From NCBI GenBank assembly GCA_017615375.1, contig JAGAAH010000155.1, positions 1-5,799 on the forward strand: DNA of 5,799 nt, given 5' to 3'. Source of the stretch: Lachnospiraceae bacterium (GTDB taxonomy: Bacteria; Bacillota; Clostridia; Lachnospirales; Lachnospiraceae). The notes under the pieces are model-generated. The model was not told where the DNA came from, searched no databases, and saw only the letters and a program-made list of their open reading frames with translations. Of this stretch, positions 5,176-5,799 are shown in pieces; within the stretch, counting starts at the first letter, position 1, and each line of letters starts with the position of its first letter. Made by a program: the position numbers and the translations under genes.

Positions 5176-5358
5176 TTATTTACGGCCTCGTCTGTCAAGA
5201 GAATTACGAAGCCTATCTTGATCTATCCATTTTTGCTCTGCATCCGTTAATTGACCGTAATTACTTCTGTAATCAGAGGTGAACTTTCGCACAAGAGCTA
5301 TAACTACTGCCACAATTATAGGTGAAAGTAACAACAAAATACCAATAATCAAAAGCAT
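5176..5358 (-). CDS. Small single-pass membrane protein of unknown function (60 residues)
   Basis: Not recognised. The product begins with a strongly hydrophobic stretch (MLLIIGILLLLSPIIVAVVI, residues 1-20, continuing to about 24), then a short basic and polar tail: RKFTSDYRSNYG, then LTDAEQKWIDQDR, and finally a very basic RGRK end. This fits one membrane helix with a cytoplasmic positively charged tail of about 35 residues; there is no lipobox. A GTG at 5379 is in frame, but the ribosome site AAGGAGG (5373-5367) lies inside that extension, and it is eight bases before the ATG at 5358, so ATG (or the adjacent GTG at 5361) is the real start. It is first of three closely spaced leftward genes and begins 110 bases after the HAD gene ends. 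Having two membrane-anchored members suggests the cluster works at the cell envelope, though nothing here tells the function. Confidence 0.7.
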   Translation of the reverse strand: MLLIIGILLLLSPIIVAVVIALVRKFTSDYRSNYGQLTDAEQKWIDQDRLRNSLDRRGRK

Positions 5359-5366
5359 CACATAAA

Positions 5367-5373
5367 CCTCCTT
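5367..5373 (-). promoter_or_regulatory. Consensus ribosome binding site of the 60-residue membrane protein
   Basis: AAGGAGG on the minus strand is eight bases upstream of ATG 5358. Because it lies within the extension implied by the upstream GTG at 5379, it rules that start out in practice. Confidence 0.75.
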
Positions 5374-5468
5374 AGTCACAATCCTTTGAATATATTCTAC
5401 GCATTTTCAATCAATTAGTCGATTAAAAAAGTATAAAATTTATATAAAATCGTAATTAGGCCGCCTGC
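5374..5468. other. AT-rich spacer between the HAD gene and the small-gene cluster, no clear promoter
   Basis: The gap holds AT-rich DNA with a 13-base palindrome TATAAAATTTATA and a 10-base one, GAATATATTC (5388-5397). I find no GC-rich hairpin with a T-run that would end the HAD gene, and no -35/-10 pair at 16-18 bp spacing for the downstream cluster. Read-through from the HAD gene is therefore possible, but a weak promoter in this AT-rich stretch cannot be excluded. Confidence 0.4.
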
Positions 5469-5799
5469 TTACAACGCATAGTATCTGGTTCTTTTAATAA
5501 CTTCCGGCAATTCCTCCGGCTTATTTATCGTAAACTTTGCATTTTCAACGCTGCCCATGCCATATGCTGCAAAGATGAACGGCAATTCGTTCTTAAACGC
5601 AGACTCCATATCGGTTGCCGTATCTCCTATGTAAATGGCTTTTTTAATGTCACAGCGCTCCATAAGGATTCTTATATTCTCATCCTTAAGTTTTCCCGTT
5701 CTTCCGAAGTTCTCAAAATCCTTGAAGTATTCCGCTAACCCCTGGGTTGCAAGAAGCGCTTCGATATATCCTTCCTGGCAATTACTTACTATGTATAAG
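5469..5799 (-). CDS. HAD-family phosphatase, phosphoglycolate-phosphatase-like (partial, C-terminal part)
   Basis: The last 110 codons of a haloacid dehalogenase superfamily hydrolase; the N-terminus, including the nucleophile motif I (DxD) and the cap, lies beyond the right edge. Translation from the edge reads LYIVSNCQEGYIEALL, where Ser in IVSN is motif II. Next comes FGRTGKLKDENIRILMERC, whose Lys before ENI is the motif III lysine, and then IYIGDTATDMESA, the motif IV acidic pair that holds Mg. It ends with PFIFAAYGMGSVENA and a short tail to YYAL. This pattern is that of Gph-like and PGP-type small-molecule phosphatases, acting on a phosphate ester in the cytoplasm; the substrate cannot be told from this part. 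An internal ATG at 5663 is not the start because the conserved frame continues upstream without a stop. It is on the same strand as the three small genes that follow it after 110 bases. Confidence 0.9.
   Translation of the reverse strand, partial: LYIVSNCQEGYIEALLATQGLAEYFKDFENFGRTGKLKDENIRILMERCDIKKAIYIGDTATDMESAFKNELPFIFAAYGMGSVENAKFTINKPEELPEVIKRTRYYAL

Noticed and set aside
5388..5460. AT palindromes after the HAD gene as a terminator
   Set aside because: The arms are all A/T, too weak for a stable hairpin, and no GC-rich stem precedes a T-run.

Overview
The window looks like chromosomal DNA from a low-GC Firmicute, most likely an anaerobic clostridium of the Lachnospiraceae type. The basis is AT-rich sequence, strong AGGAGG-type ribosome binding sites, a Gram-positive style lipoprotein binding protein, TTG starts and the protein flavour. 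The species is not identifiable from what I see. No rRNA, tRNA, CRISPR, transposon or phage gene is visible. Nearly every base is in a gene or a short spacer, and no gene-free stretch exceeds about 175 bases.

Left part (1-3695, all minus strand): a polyamine (spermidine/putrescine) ABC importer operon. Its order in transcription is potD (lipoprotein binding protein, 3695-2628), a 112-residue PII signalling protein (2618-2280), potA (ATPase, 2250-1096, TTG start), potB (permease, 1112-258) and potC (permease, starts at 246 and runs off the left edge). Spacing is very tight: gaps of 9, 29 and 11 bases, a 17-base potA/potB overlap, and two stop codons that share bases with the next ribosome binding site. 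The PII protein inside the operon is the most interesting gene. It aligns without gaps to 112-residue GlnB-type proteins but lacks the uridylylated tyrosine, and it resembles the PotN branch described from Firmicutes. It probably couples polyamine uptake to adenylate energy state.

Middle (3696-4356): a 175-base divergent intergenic region with two 26-bp dyads of identical geometry (8-10-8), then a plus-strand CYTH/triphosphate tunnel protein (3871-4356).

Right part (5799-4336, minus strand): the C-terminal part of a HAD-family phosphatase (runs off the right edge, ends at 5469), then a compact cluster of three genes I cannot assign. These are a 60-residue single-pass membrane peptide, a 75-residue acidic helical protein and a 187-residue membrane-anchored protein with a Lys/Pro/Asn/Gln-rich linker. 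The last of these overlaps the end of the CYTH gene tail to tail by 21 bases. A well-formed intrinsic terminator for this leftward cluster (10-bp perfect stem plus seven T) lies inside the CYTH coding sequence at 4087-4128, so the cluster's transcript should be antisense to the 3' half of the CYTH mRNA.
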